IMG/VR virus record: IMGVR_UViG_3300020478_001120
Coordinates: 1-22,908 of that record
DNA from: a virus
Direction: 5' to 3' (one strand)
Length of the DNA stretch: 22,908 nt
Part shown: piece by piece, positions 5,261 to 12,723 of the stretch
Numbering within the stretch: the stretch's first letter is position 1
Layout of the letters: every line of letters begins with the position of its first letter
The notes under the pieces: generated by a model
Seen by the model: the letters and a program-made list of their open reading frames with translations, nothing else
Databases searched by the model: none
Told to the model about the DNA's origin: nothing
Position numbers and translations under genes: made by a program

Positions 5261-6562
5261 TCAAACAATAATTTGTACTCTTCCACGGTTGCCGTATCCC
5301 AAACCGGCGGCTTCTGTGAAGCATCCAGAAGTGGCATCGACTTGATCGTCGTGCCAAGACGCTTCAGGGAAGGTAGCCATCTCGTCTAGGAAATCTGAGA
5401 TCCACGGACCGCGCACTAGTCGGACGTTGCCATTTGCAAGAGCAGCGGCAAGTGGTTTGGATCGAGTTACTTTGTCTCCAGTGGAACGGATACCCAAGAA
5501 GTCGCATCCGGGAAGAACGTATCGGGCATATTGATCGATTAGGTTTTTTCCGCTACTGCCGGGTTCTTGTTCCATTCTGATGGAGACATGGGGTCCGTCA
5601 GTTTGAGCGGTTTCTGCAATGAGGCGTTCCACTTTGTCGCCTTTTCCTCGTATGCGTTGTACGTCAATAATGTAAAAGACACCTTGGTCGAACACACCCA
5701 GAACGCCTACAGTCCAGTCGGGATCAGGGTTAACGTGGGATGGTTCTGTGCCGGCAAGATCCCAGAAGCGAATATATTGAGGTTGTTTGAATTCTGGAAT
5801 GTCAGAAGGTTCAATAACTATAAAAGCCTCCCTGTCGAACATGCTTCCAGTGGTAACAGCCCACCAGTCGCCATTTTCAAGACGCTGACGTTCAATGGGG
5901 TCAATTTCTTGGAGTGCTCTACGATATGATTCGGGATCAATTCCGGGATTGTCATCTAGAAAACTTGGAACAAATATTCGTTTGTTCTCTGCTCCTTCTA
6001 CAATAAATCGCTGTCTGACCCAGTTGGGTGCAGGGTTGGAAGCGGAACGCATGCGTAGTGGAACCTGAGCAAGGGGACCACTGTTGGGTTTACGCAAACG
6101 GCTGAACATGTATCGGTAGTCAAATTCTCTGATTTCTGTTACCTCGTCCATTCCAATGAATTGGAATTCTGAAGACTTATAACGAAGGTAGTCGTTTTGG
6201 TTGTTTAAGTATCCAAATGTAATTCGCGCAGAAGATGGAAATGTTGCTACATAGGTGGAGCCATTCCAGTGAACTTCGTCGTATTCTTTTACCCAAGAAA
6301 GAAAACGATCCATAAGCGCTCCGGGTAGGGCTAAGTCTGCGTAGGTGCGCCTGAATAGGATTGCTGAATAATTGGGCACATCGACATATTGGAGGGCAGC
6401 CATGAGCAAGGCAGACGACTTGCCTCCACCTGCGGCACCACCAAATAATGCTTCTAGGGACAATGATCTTAAATATGTTTTCTGAGTTAAAGAAGGCGCC
6501 TCTGGACAATACATTGGTTCAATTGGCTGAAGAAACTCATAGATGTCTGACCAGTCTTTCAT
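5261..6562 (-). CDS. terL: Terminase large subunit (packaging ATPase-nuclease)
   Basis: A 433-residue protein with both terminase domains. The N-terminal ATPase has a Walker A loop GGAAGGGKSSA (41-51, K48), the arginine-rich strand ILFRRTYADL (68-77), Walker B FQFIGMDE (133-140) with the catalytic E140, and the coupling motif RSASNP (172-177). The C-terminal RNase H-like nuclease opens with IRFWDLAG (D268) and DPDWTVGVLG, and ends with the acidic metal site in WHDDQVDA near the C-terminus. It drives genome translocation into the prohead at the portal and cuts the concatemer. The length is normal for a short TerL. The start at 6562 has only a weak ribosome site. The gene is transcribed away from the portal operon, an unusual arrangement since the two are commonly co-directional. 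No small terminase subunit is recognisable in the window. Confidence 0.96.
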   Translation of the reverse strand: MKDWSDIYEFLQPIEPMYCPEAPSLTQKTYLRSLSLEALFGGAAGGGKSSALLMAALQYVDVPNYSAILFRRTYADLALPGALMDRFLSWVKEYDEVHWNGSTYVATFPSSARITFGYLNNQNDYLRYKSSEFQFIGMDEVTEIREFDYRYMFSRLRKPNSGPLAQVPLRMRSASNPAPNWVRQRFIVEGAENKRIFVPSFLDDNPGIDPESYRRALQEIDPIERQRLENGDWWAVTTGSMFDREAFIVIEPSDIPEFKQPQYIRFWDLAGTEPSHVNPDPDWTVGVLGVFDQGVFYIIDVQRIRGKGDKVERLIAETAQTDGPHVSIRMEQEPGSSGKNLIDQYARYVLPGCDFLGIRSTGDKVTRSKPLAAALANGNVRLVRGPWISDFLDEMATFPEASWHDDQVDATSGCFTEAAGLGYGNRGRVQIIV

Positions 6563-6597
6563 TGTGGGCTACACTTTCTTTTACAACCGTGTGCCGG

Positions 6598-6611
6598 TAG
6601 GTGCTTACCTA
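6598..6611. promoter_or_regulatory. Short palindrome between divergent terL and late operon
   Basis: TAGGT (6598-6602) and ACCTA (6607-6611) form a perfect 5-bp inverted repeat around GCTT, six bases before the ribosome site of the first late gene. Its place between two divergent genes makes an operator possible, but a repeat this short may arise by chance. I found no convincing -35/-10 pair for either direction in this 64-base gap. Confidence 0.2.
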
Positions 6612-6626
6612 ACGACAGGATAAAAT

Positions 6627-6794
6627 TTGTTTGATTTAAAAAGTCTTCTGAAGCGTTCAACTATTGCTCATCTCTGCATGCTTTCTTCTGTAATACTATT
6701 GGGAATAGGTTTGGGCAAATATCATACTGGCTTGGGTCTTGCCGCAATGGGCTTGGCTCTTGGTTTTTATGGCTATCTTTTGGGTACTGAGTAA
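6627..6794 (+). CDS. Small two-helix membrane protein, TTG start, before portal
   Basis: A 55-codon frame from TTG at 6627 to TAA at 6792-6794. TTG is the only reasonable start upstream of the hydrophobic part: an in-frame stop lies at 6621, and AGGA (6617-6620) sits six bases before it. The product starts MFDLKSLLKRSTIAH, then has two hydrophobic segments, roughly residues 13-30 (AHLCMLSSVILLGIGLG) and 33-51 (TGLGLAAMGLALGFYGYLL), joined by a short KYH turn. Two spans with a basic N-terminus predict an inner-membrane hairpin protein. The stop lies two bases before the portal start, which lacks its own ribosome site, so the portal is probably translated by coupling. Holins are this size, but a holin ahead of the portal would be unusual. 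Function unknown. Confidence 0.68.
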   Translation: MFDLKSLLKRSTIAHLCMLSSVILLGIGLGKYHTGLGLAAMGLALGFYGYLLGTE

Positions 6795-6796
6795 AT

Positions 6797-9019
6797 ATGG
6801 CATGGAACTCCACAAATAAGGCGATTACATCTGGTGATAAGAAGTCTATCTCTGTTGGCGCACCCATATCATACAATGCAGGTTTAGTAGGCAAGCCATA
6901 CTCTGATGGTTGGGACATAGAGCGTGCCTACAAAGAAGGTTTAGCAAAAGTAACTTGGGTTTATCGTGCTATTGATGCTATTTCTAGTAATCAAGCACGC
7001 TTGCCAATAGCATTTTTGAAAGACAATTCTCCATTCGGTGAACGTGTTTTACGTGAAGAAGAAAATAAAGAATTAGCAAAATTATTAAACCAACAAAGCA
7101 ATGATGGGGAAAGTGCTTTTGCTTTCAGGTATCGAGTTTCTTCTCAATTGTTAATGAGCACTCGTGGAGTGTTTATTGAAATAGTTAGAGGTCGCGGTGG
7201 GACACCTATTGCGTTGCATATTTTGCCACCTCAAAGCACCGCTCCTATTCCAGATGAAAAAAAGTTCGTAGCGGCATTCGAGGTTGAATTACCCAACGCT
7301 AAGAAACAAAGATTAAATCCTAAAAATGTAATTTGGATTCGTCGTCCACATCCGTTAGATCCATATTTGTCAATGACACCTATGGAGTCGGCAGGCGTGG
7401 CTATCGAAGTTGAACATTTGGCAAAATTGTATAACAGAAATTTTTTATTAAATGATGGACGTCCGGGTGGCTTATTAGTTTTAAGGGGGCAAATAGATGA
7501 TGACGACAAACAAGAACTCCAAGCGCGGTTTAGGGGAAATCTTGCTAGGACTGGTGGAGTGGGTGTTATCTCATCCGACGATGGTGCAGATTTCGTCGAC
7601 ACAGCAGCAAGTCCGAGAGATGCGGCGTACGAGGCTCTTAGACAAGTAACCAAAGAAGAAATTTTGGCGGCATTTGGAGTGCCGGAGTCTGTTATCGGAA
7701 ATGCGGCAGGCAGGACATTTTCCAATGCGGCTGAAGAGGGGCGGGTGTTCTGGAATGAGACAATGAATCCTCATTTAGAATTACTTTCTCGTGGGCTGGA
7801 TGTGCTAGATGAGAAATTCTACGTTACCTTCGACACTACTTCTGTTCCTGTATTGGAATTGGCGAAACAAGAAAAGGAACGTCATTATCTCCAAGAGGCT
7901 CAAATGGGGATGATTACTCCTAACGAGTATCGAGAGGTCACAGGCAGAGAAAAGGTAGATGCATTTTTGGCTGACTCCATGTTGGCAAGTCCTAATCTCG
8001 CTCCGATAGGAAATACAGAAGAACCGATGCCTAAAGAAGAGGCGATGCCTCCGGGTGGAATGCCTCCGGGTATGATGCCTCCGGGTATGGCACCTCCGGG
8101 CATGATGCCACCAGAGGAAGGAATGACGGAAAGTGATCTTCAGGCTCTTGAAGCAGGAAACATTCCAATTCCTCCAGCAGAGCCAGTTCCAGAACCAGAA
8201 ATTCTTCCGGGTCAAAAAACCATAGAAGATTTTGAGGTTAAAAGATTTGATTTGAATGGTGAATGGGAAAATAAAGCATTTCAAGACATTGATCGTTGGG
8301 AAGCAATTTTCAATAGGACTCTGGAGCGTTATTTTGAACGGCAAGAACGTGTAATTACTGAAAAGGTTTCAGGAGCCAAAACAAAAAGATTACTTTCTAA
8401 CGGCGATTTGAAAATCGAACAAGTGTTTGATAGTGATGTTTGGAATAAACAACTTCGTGAAGACCTATCTCCAGTAATAACAGGAGCGATGATTGAGGCA
8501 TCTTCTACAGCATTGTCAGATTCTGATGAAAAGGTTGATCCAGATGAAGAAGAGATTCAAGAGTATATTGAATCGCAGTTGTCGCGGGCAGAACTTGTTA
8601 ATGAGACTACGAAAAAGGAATTAGCAGGAGCAGTTGTTCTGGCCACATTATTGATGGGCGAGGATGACGATGAAGCCCCATTAGCAGCAAAAGTAGCCAT
8701 GCTCACAACAGCGGTTAGTGCGGTTTTTGCCGCTTTGTTAACTAAGCGTTTAAAGGACATTGCAGAAGTGGAGAGCACGGGAGCCTATAACGCAGGTCTA
8801 TTCTTTGGTGGTAGTCGTGCGGGGGCTACAACAAAAACGTGGATTACTCGTACGGACAAGAAGGTAAGAGCGGCACATGCCGCATTACAGGGTAAAACTG
8901 TTGGAATAAAAGACGGTTTCAAGGCTGGAAGACATGCTTTAAGATTTCCGGGTGATCCTTTGGCTCCACCAGAATTAGTTATTAATTGCCGTTGTTTACT
9001 GAAGTTTGGTGAAGAATAG
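6797..9019 (+). CDS. Portal protein fused to MuF-like head morphogenesis domain
   Basis: A 740-residue protein. Residues about 30-390 are an HK97-type portal, recognisable from VTWVYRAIDAISSNQARLPI near the N-terminus, VIWIRRPHPLDPYLSMTPM, NRNFLLNDGRPGGLL, and the stem region EEILAAFGVPESVIGN followed by AGRTFSNAAEEGRVFW. A linker of repeated MPPGG/MPPGM units (about 417-439) and a Pro/Glu-rich stretch follow. A helical region comes next. The C-terminus is a MuF-type domain (about 640-738) with TKTWITRTDKKVRAAHAAL, RFPGDPLAPPE and the closing INCRCLLKF. Portals form the dodecameric packaging channel; MuF proteins are minor head proteins made in some phages from a separate gene just downstream. 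The fusion fixes their ratio at one to one. The absence of a separate MuF gene nearby agrees with this. Confidence 0.92.
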   Translation: MAWNSTNKAITSGDKKSISVGAPISYNAGLVGKPYSDGWDIERAYKEGLAKVTWVYRAIDAISSNQARLPIAFLKDNSPFGERVLREEENKELAKLLNQQSNDGESAFAFRYRVSSQLLMSTRGVFIEIVRGRGGTPIALHILPPQSTAPIPDEKKFVAAFEVELPNAKKQRLNPKNVIWIRRPHPLDPYLSMTPMESAGVAIEVEHLAKLYNRNFLLNDGRPGGLLVLRGQIDDDDKQELQARFRGNLARTGGVGVISSDDGADFVDTAASPRDAAYEALRQVTKEEILAAFGVPESVIGNAAGRTFSNAAEEGRVFWNETMNPHLELLSRGLDVLDEKFYVTFDTTSVPVLELAKQEKERHYLQEAQMGMITPNEYREVTGREKVDAFLADSMLASPNLAPIGNTEEPMPKEEAMPPGGMPPGMMPPGMAPPGMMPPEEGMTESDLQALEAGNIPIPPAEPVPEPEILPGQKTIEDFEVKRFDLNGEWENKAFQDIDRWEAIFNRTLERYFERQERVITEKVSGAKTKRLLSNGDLKIEQVFDSDVWNKQLREDLSPVITGAMIEASSTALSDSDEKVDPDEEEIQEYIESQLSRAELVNETTKKELAGAVVLATLLMGEDDDEAPLAAKVAMLTTAVSAVFAALLTKRLKDIAEVESTGAYNAGLFFGGSRAGATTKTWITRTDKKVRAAHAALQGKTVGIKDGFKAGRHALRFPGDPLAPPELVINCRCLLKFGEE

Positions 9020-9043
9020 TTTACTAAAAGGGATTTTAGTAAA
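9020..9043 (+). other. Perfect 10-bp stem-loop with GNRA tetraloop after portal
   Basis: TTTACTAAAA (9020-9029) and TTTTAGTAAA (9034-9043) pair perfectly around the loop GGGA, a GNRA tetraloop. It begins on the base after the portal stop. No T-tract follows the 3' arm, so it is not a standard terminator. It may stabilise mRNA ends or lower transcription into the protease gene. Confidence 0.5.
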
Positions 9044-9099
9044 GTCTCCGGCATGGGAGGCATGAACGGGTGTAGTCTTTTCGGAGGCGAGATCGTGGG

Positions 9100-10410
9100 G
9101 TGCCCATGCCAACATTAACTTTTACAGAAGATACAGAAATCCGTTTTAAGGCTCGTGCTGGTCAAGTCAATATTGATCAAGCAAAGGGCATTGTTGAATG
9201 TTTTGTTGCCGCTATAGGTAATAAAGATTCGGTCGGTGACATAATTATTCCCGGCGCTTTTGATGGTTCATTAAAGCGACGTAAACCACGCGTGGTGTGG
9301 GGGCACAATTGGAATGAACCAATTGGAAAAGTTTTAGATATTTATGAAGTTCCACCCAAGGACAGGCGACTACCTGAGAAGATGTTTGATGCTGGTGTTG
9401 GTGGTTTGTTTGCCAAAGTTCAATTTAATTTAAATGCTGAACGAGGCAAGGAGGCATTTGCAAATGTCGCTTTTTTTGGTCAAGAACAAGAATGGAGCAT
9501 AGGGTATAAAACTATTGATGCTGATTATGACCCCACTCATCAAGCAAATGTTTTAAAAGAAGTGGAACTTTATGAAGTTTCACCTGTTTTACATGGAGCC
9601 AACCAGTTGACTGGAACTCTGTCCGTAAAGGAAAACCAAGATTGCGGTGAGGATGGCGAACTGTGTGGAGTCAAGGGAATTTTTGAAACTGAAGATCCAA
9701 ACACAGAAGAAGTTTCTGATGTGGCGGCATCTCTTGAAAAGGCTGTAAATGCTGCTTTTAAAGAAGATGTAACTCTTTGGGATTTTGATGACACTAGGGC
9801 AGTGGTCACTAAGGGTGACGAAGCGTGGGTTGTTAACTATCACTACGATGATGGTTTATCAGAATTTATGTTTTCTCAACCCAAGCAGGCTGTTTTAGAA
9901 ACCTTTGTTCGTGTTTTAGATGAAGAGGTGAAAGACGGTTGTTGTGATTCTTGTGCTAAGGGCGATTCAACTGGTTGTGAATCAAAGACTGAAGAAGACG
10001 AAACAGAAGTTAAGGGTGGGAGAAAACTCACTCGTAGTGTTCAAAAACTTAATCAGGCTATTGAGATTCTTCAAAGCATAGTTACTGATGTGGTGCCCTC
10101 TGAGGGTCCGCTAGAGCAAAAAGAACCTACTGAAGAAAAGGTGCTTTTGTCTGGCGATTATTCCGAATATTCAAAATCGGTTCCGTTCGAGTGTGAAACG
10201 GAAGAAGAAATGGCTGATGTCTTAGAGGCGTTGGTCAAGGTAGGAATTCCAGTAAGGTTTCCTACTCCTGAGTTGTTTGCGGCAGGTGACAAAGTAGTAG
10301 ATGTTTTGTTGCCGGCAGATGAGCAGACTAAAGAAAGTGTTGTAAATGCCATGGGCAAGGCTTTAGCCAATGTCGAATGGCTCATACCCCAAACCAGTAA
10401 CAAGGAGTAA
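9100..10410 (+). CDS. Prohead protease (HK97 U35-like) with long C-terminal extension
   Basis: A 436-residue protein (from GTG at 9100). Residues about 20-180 match the herpesvirus-like U35 prohead proteases: a first strand GIVECFVAAIGNKDSVGDII, PGAFDGSLKRRKPRVVWGHN with catalytic His H69, EWSIGYKT with the likely nucleophile S133, and the strand LYEVSPVLHGANQLTG with E159. The enzyme trims scaffold and capsid proteins during maturation. The next 250 residues are extra. They contain Asp/Glu-rich stretches, a cysteine cluster (CCDSCAKGDSTGC, about 289-301), a helix (KLTRSVQKLNQAIEILQSIV) and a compact C-terminal block. This part may act as scaffold. The start is uncertain: GGAGG at 9083-9087 is 12 bases before GTG 9100, while ATG at 9106 would use the GGGG run. 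The mature size may differ by two residues. Confidence 0.88.
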   Translation: MPMPTLTFTEDTEIRFKARAGQVNIDQAKGIVECFVAAIGNKDSVGDIIIPGAFDGSLKRRKPRVVWGHNWNEPIGKVLDIYEVPPKDRRLPEKMFDAGVGGLFAKVQFNLNAERGKEAFANVAFFGQEQEWSIGYKTIDADYDPTHQANVLKEVELYEVSPVLHGANQLTGTLSVKENQDCGEDGELCGVKGIFETEDPNTEEVSDVAASLEKAVNAAFKEDVTLWDFDDTRAVVTKGDEAWVVNYHYDDGLSEFMFSQPKQAVLETFVRVLDEEVKDGCCDSCAKGDSTGCESKTEEDETEVKGGRKLTRSVQKLNQAIEILQSIVTDVVPSEGPLEQKEPTEEKVLLSGDYSEYSKSVPFECETEEEMADVLEALVKVGIPVRFPTPELFAAGDKVVDVLLPADEQTKESVVNAMGKALANVEWLIPQTSNKE

Positions 10411-10412
10411 TA

Positions 10413-12518
10413 ATGTCCGAAGAGGTCAAAGACGAGCAGTCATCAGAAACTGCCGAAGAAAAGTCCCTAGAAGAGCAAATCGCTGCTCTGGAGGACATTG
10501 CTTCATCGTTTGAAGAAAACACAGAAGAAAAATCTGAAGACGAAGAGGTTGAAAAGAAATCTGATGAAGAGTCAGAAGAAGCCGAGTCTGATGCTGGGGA
10601 AACCGAAGAGGCAGAAGCCGAATCTGATGAAGAGGAAGAGGCAGAGGCTGAATCCACTGAAGAGGTTGAAGCAGAGGCAGAAGAAGAAGGCGTAGGTGCC
10701 AAGTCGGACGAAGAAGATACAGATGCCAAAGCAGAAGAAAAAGGTGTAGGAGCCGATCATTCTGAAGAGGAATGTAAGGATATGGAGAATTGTAAATGGC
10801 ATGGCGTTGATGCTAAAGAAGCGGAAGATTCTGAAGAGAAGGCTCATCCTGTGGCAACTGGCTATCCATACGATCGTGTAGAGATGCAACCGGGTGATCC
10901 TGAGTTTGACGAAGAAGAAGACGAAAAGAACGTGATGACGGAACCTAAGAAACGGCGCATAGTTGTTGTGGAAATGGATCCATCAGAGGTCACTGAAGAT
11001 ATGAAGGCTTATGAAGTTGAAGTCGATGCAGATGAAGAAGAGGAATACCCTGAAGACGAAGATGCTAAACGTCACGAGGGAAGACCTCATCTTGTTGCAG
11101 TAGATGACGAGGAGCGTCGTCCTTCGATGGCTACTCCTCCGATGGCTACTCCTCCAAGGGAGACCCCTTCAGAGGCGCCCGCTCCTAATGTTCCTTCTGC
11201 TAACCCACGTTTGGCTCGATTATTAGCAATGGCTAATGCACAGAATGAGCGTCGCAGGGAAGAATCCGATGAAGACGAAAATGCTCGACCATTGCCAAAG
11301 GCAAGACTGGTTGGCGTTAAAGGCGAGGAAGAAGAATTAGTTATACCTGAAAACAGCGTGATGGATCCTGTTGCTTTAAGCAAGCGACTTAAAAGGTTGG
11401 GCTTGACTTCTGACGAGATTAAATCTTTTAAAACAGATGACTACATGTGTGGTATAGAACGAACTGTTCGCACAGGTGATGTTTGCAATTTCTGTCGTGG
11501 AGGTTGTGCAAGTGAGAAAGGTCTTCCAAGTCTTTTGGAAGTCGAACTTGCTGCTGAGGCAGAATATAAAGGTGAAGTAGTCGATTCAGGCTACGCACCC
11601 AAGGATGACATCTTTGTTCTTGATTTGAAAACAGCAGACGATGAATACATTGAAGCATATTATGCAGGTAACGGATCTGCGCTTGGCTGGATCATGCTAG
11701 ATGGTGATCTTGCAATCAAGTCAGCCGAAGAACAGACAGTTAGAGTTGTGTCTTTCCAAGATGCAGAACAGACGGCATTAAAGAACATTAAGGGCAAGTC
11801 TCTTGGTGTTGATGTGGATGTTTTCCAAGGCGAAGATGCCTACGTTGTGGAGATTGACGGAGCGGACGGCAAATCATATGACGCTTATGTGAGTGTTGAT
11901 GGACAATTCTTAGGTTCAGACATGCTCGATTTCACCGAAGACGAAGAGGCAGAGATTGTCGCACTACGGAAAGAAAAAGAAGCGTTGGAGTCCGAGTTGT
12001 TCCTGAAGCGTGCTTACAAGTCTGCTAATGCAGAGGAGATGGCAGCGGACGGTGTGGCTATGGCAGATGGTTCGTATCCAATTTTGACACCAGAAGATTT
12101 GGCTCATGCTATTCGTGTGAATCATCGAGTTAAGTCTTCTGAGTTGAAGAGTCATATTGAAAAACGTGCAGAACATTTGGAATGTCAAAACTTGATTCCT
12201 GCTGAATGGGTTGAAGAAAAAGCCATTCAGACAGATGCCCAAGCAGAACTAGAGGCTTCTTTGATGGAACTTCAAATGATAGAAGCAGGCCTTCCTGCTG
12301 ATGAAAAGCGAGTGTACACGGATGAAACCCGTCAGGAATATGCTGAACGTGGAATTGCTATGGAAGATGGTTCGTATCCAATTCGTGATGTCGGTGATTT
12401 AAAGAACGCTATTCAAGCGTTTGGTCGTGCAAAGAATCCTGAAGCCACAAAAAAGCACATTAAAAAACGTGCTGCGGCTTTAGGGGCGACTGACTTGCTT
12501 CCAGATCACTGGGAGTGA
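10413..12518 (+). CDS. Acidic 701-aa head-region protein with duplicated C-terminal domain
   Basis: It starts at ATG 10413 after AAGGAG, two bases past the protease stop. Residues 1-250 are extremely Glu/Asp/Ser/Ala-rich, low-complexity and probably unfolded. A Pro-rich linker follows (about 238-260). A middle part has a Cys motif (MCGIERTVRTGDVCNFCRGG, 345-364) and two short beta-rich segments resembling PepSY-type folds (YKGEVVDSGYAPKDD onward; GKSLGVDVDVFQGEDAYVVE). The C-terminus holds two copies of a domain of about 60 residues centred on AMxDGSYPI (M550 and M650, exactly 100 residues apart), each ending HIxKRAxxLxxxxLxPxxW. This domain is frequent in actinophage head-region proteins (DUF6582-like). 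The position after the protease suggests a scaffold or capsid-associated role. It does not look like an HK97-fold major capsid protein, and the function is not established. Confidence 0.85.
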   Translation: MSEEVKDEQSSETAEEKSLEEQIAALEDIASSFEENTEEKSEDEEVEKKSDEESEEAESDAGETEEAEAESDEEEEAEAESTEEVEAEAEEEGVGAKSDEEDTDAKAEEKGVGADHSEEECKDMENCKWHGVDAKEAEDSEEKAHPVATGYPYDRVEMQPGDPEFDEEEDEKNVMTEPKKRRIVVVEMDPSEVTEDMKAYEVEVDADEEEEYPEDEDAKRHEGRPHLVAVDDEERRPSMATPPMATPPRETPSEAPAPNVPSANPRLARLLAMANAQNERRREESDEDENARPLPKARLVGVKGEEEELVIPENSVMDPVALSKRLKRLGLTSDEIKSFKTDDYMCGIERTVRTGDVCNFCRGGCASEKGLPSLLEVELAAEAEYKGEVVDSGYAPKDDIFVLDLKTADDEYIEAYYAGNGSALGWIMLDGDLAIKSAEEQTVRVVSFQDAEQTALKNIKGKSLGVDVDVFQGEDAYVVEIDGADGKSYDAYVSVDGQFLGSDMLDFTEDEEAEIVALRKEKEALESELFLKRAYKSANAEEMAADGVAMADGSYPILTPEDLAHAIRVNHRVKSSELKSHIEKRAEHLECQNLIPAEWVEEKAIQTDAQAELEASLMELQMIEAGLPADEKRVYTDETRQEYAERGIAMEDGSYPIRDVGDLKNAIQAFGRAKNPEATKKHIKKRAAALGATDLLPDHWE

Positions 12519-12567
12519 GAAATTTTTAAACAATATTTCAAACAACGTCACGGAGGTGTGAAACCCA

Positions 12568-12708
12568 ATGCGTAAAAAGAATCAATTTGATCCGAATTTT
12601 GGACAGGTAGTGGCAGAAGAAGAAGAATCTGCTCCTGCTCCTGCTCCTGCTCCTAAACCAGAACCAAAACCAGAACCAAAACCAAAGGCAACCGCCAAGA
12701 AAAAATAA
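12568..12708 (+). CDS. Small Lys/Pro/Ala-rich 46-aa protein
   Basis: ATG at 12568 to TAA at 12706-12708, with GGAGGTG thirteen bases upstream of the start. The 46 residues begin MRKKNQFDPNFGQVV, followed by EEEE and then a Pro-rich tail alternating APAPAPAP and KPEPKPEPKPK, ending TAKKK. The tail would be an extended, charged rod. The gene sits alone between the 701-aa and 2057-aa genes with short gaps on both sides, and follows the strand and spacing of the operon. Small proteins with such tails occur in actinophage head operons, but I cannot name a function. Low complexity means the frame is supported mainly by its ribosome site and position. Confidence 0.65.
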   Translation: MRKKNQFDPNFGQVVAEEEESAPAPAPAPKPEPKPEPKPKATAKKK

Positions 12709-12723
12709 CTTTAAGGGAGTGTC

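Noticed and set aside
7231-8344. Several antisense frames over the portal gene, and similar ones over the protease and giant genes
   Set aside because: They are mirror frames of strongly supported coding sequence, lack ribosome sites and have no recognisable domains.
9062-9118. 18-codon frame between portal and protease with GGGAGG just before the ATG
   Set aside because: The ribosome site is only one base from the ATG, too close to work, and the frame overlaps the protease start.
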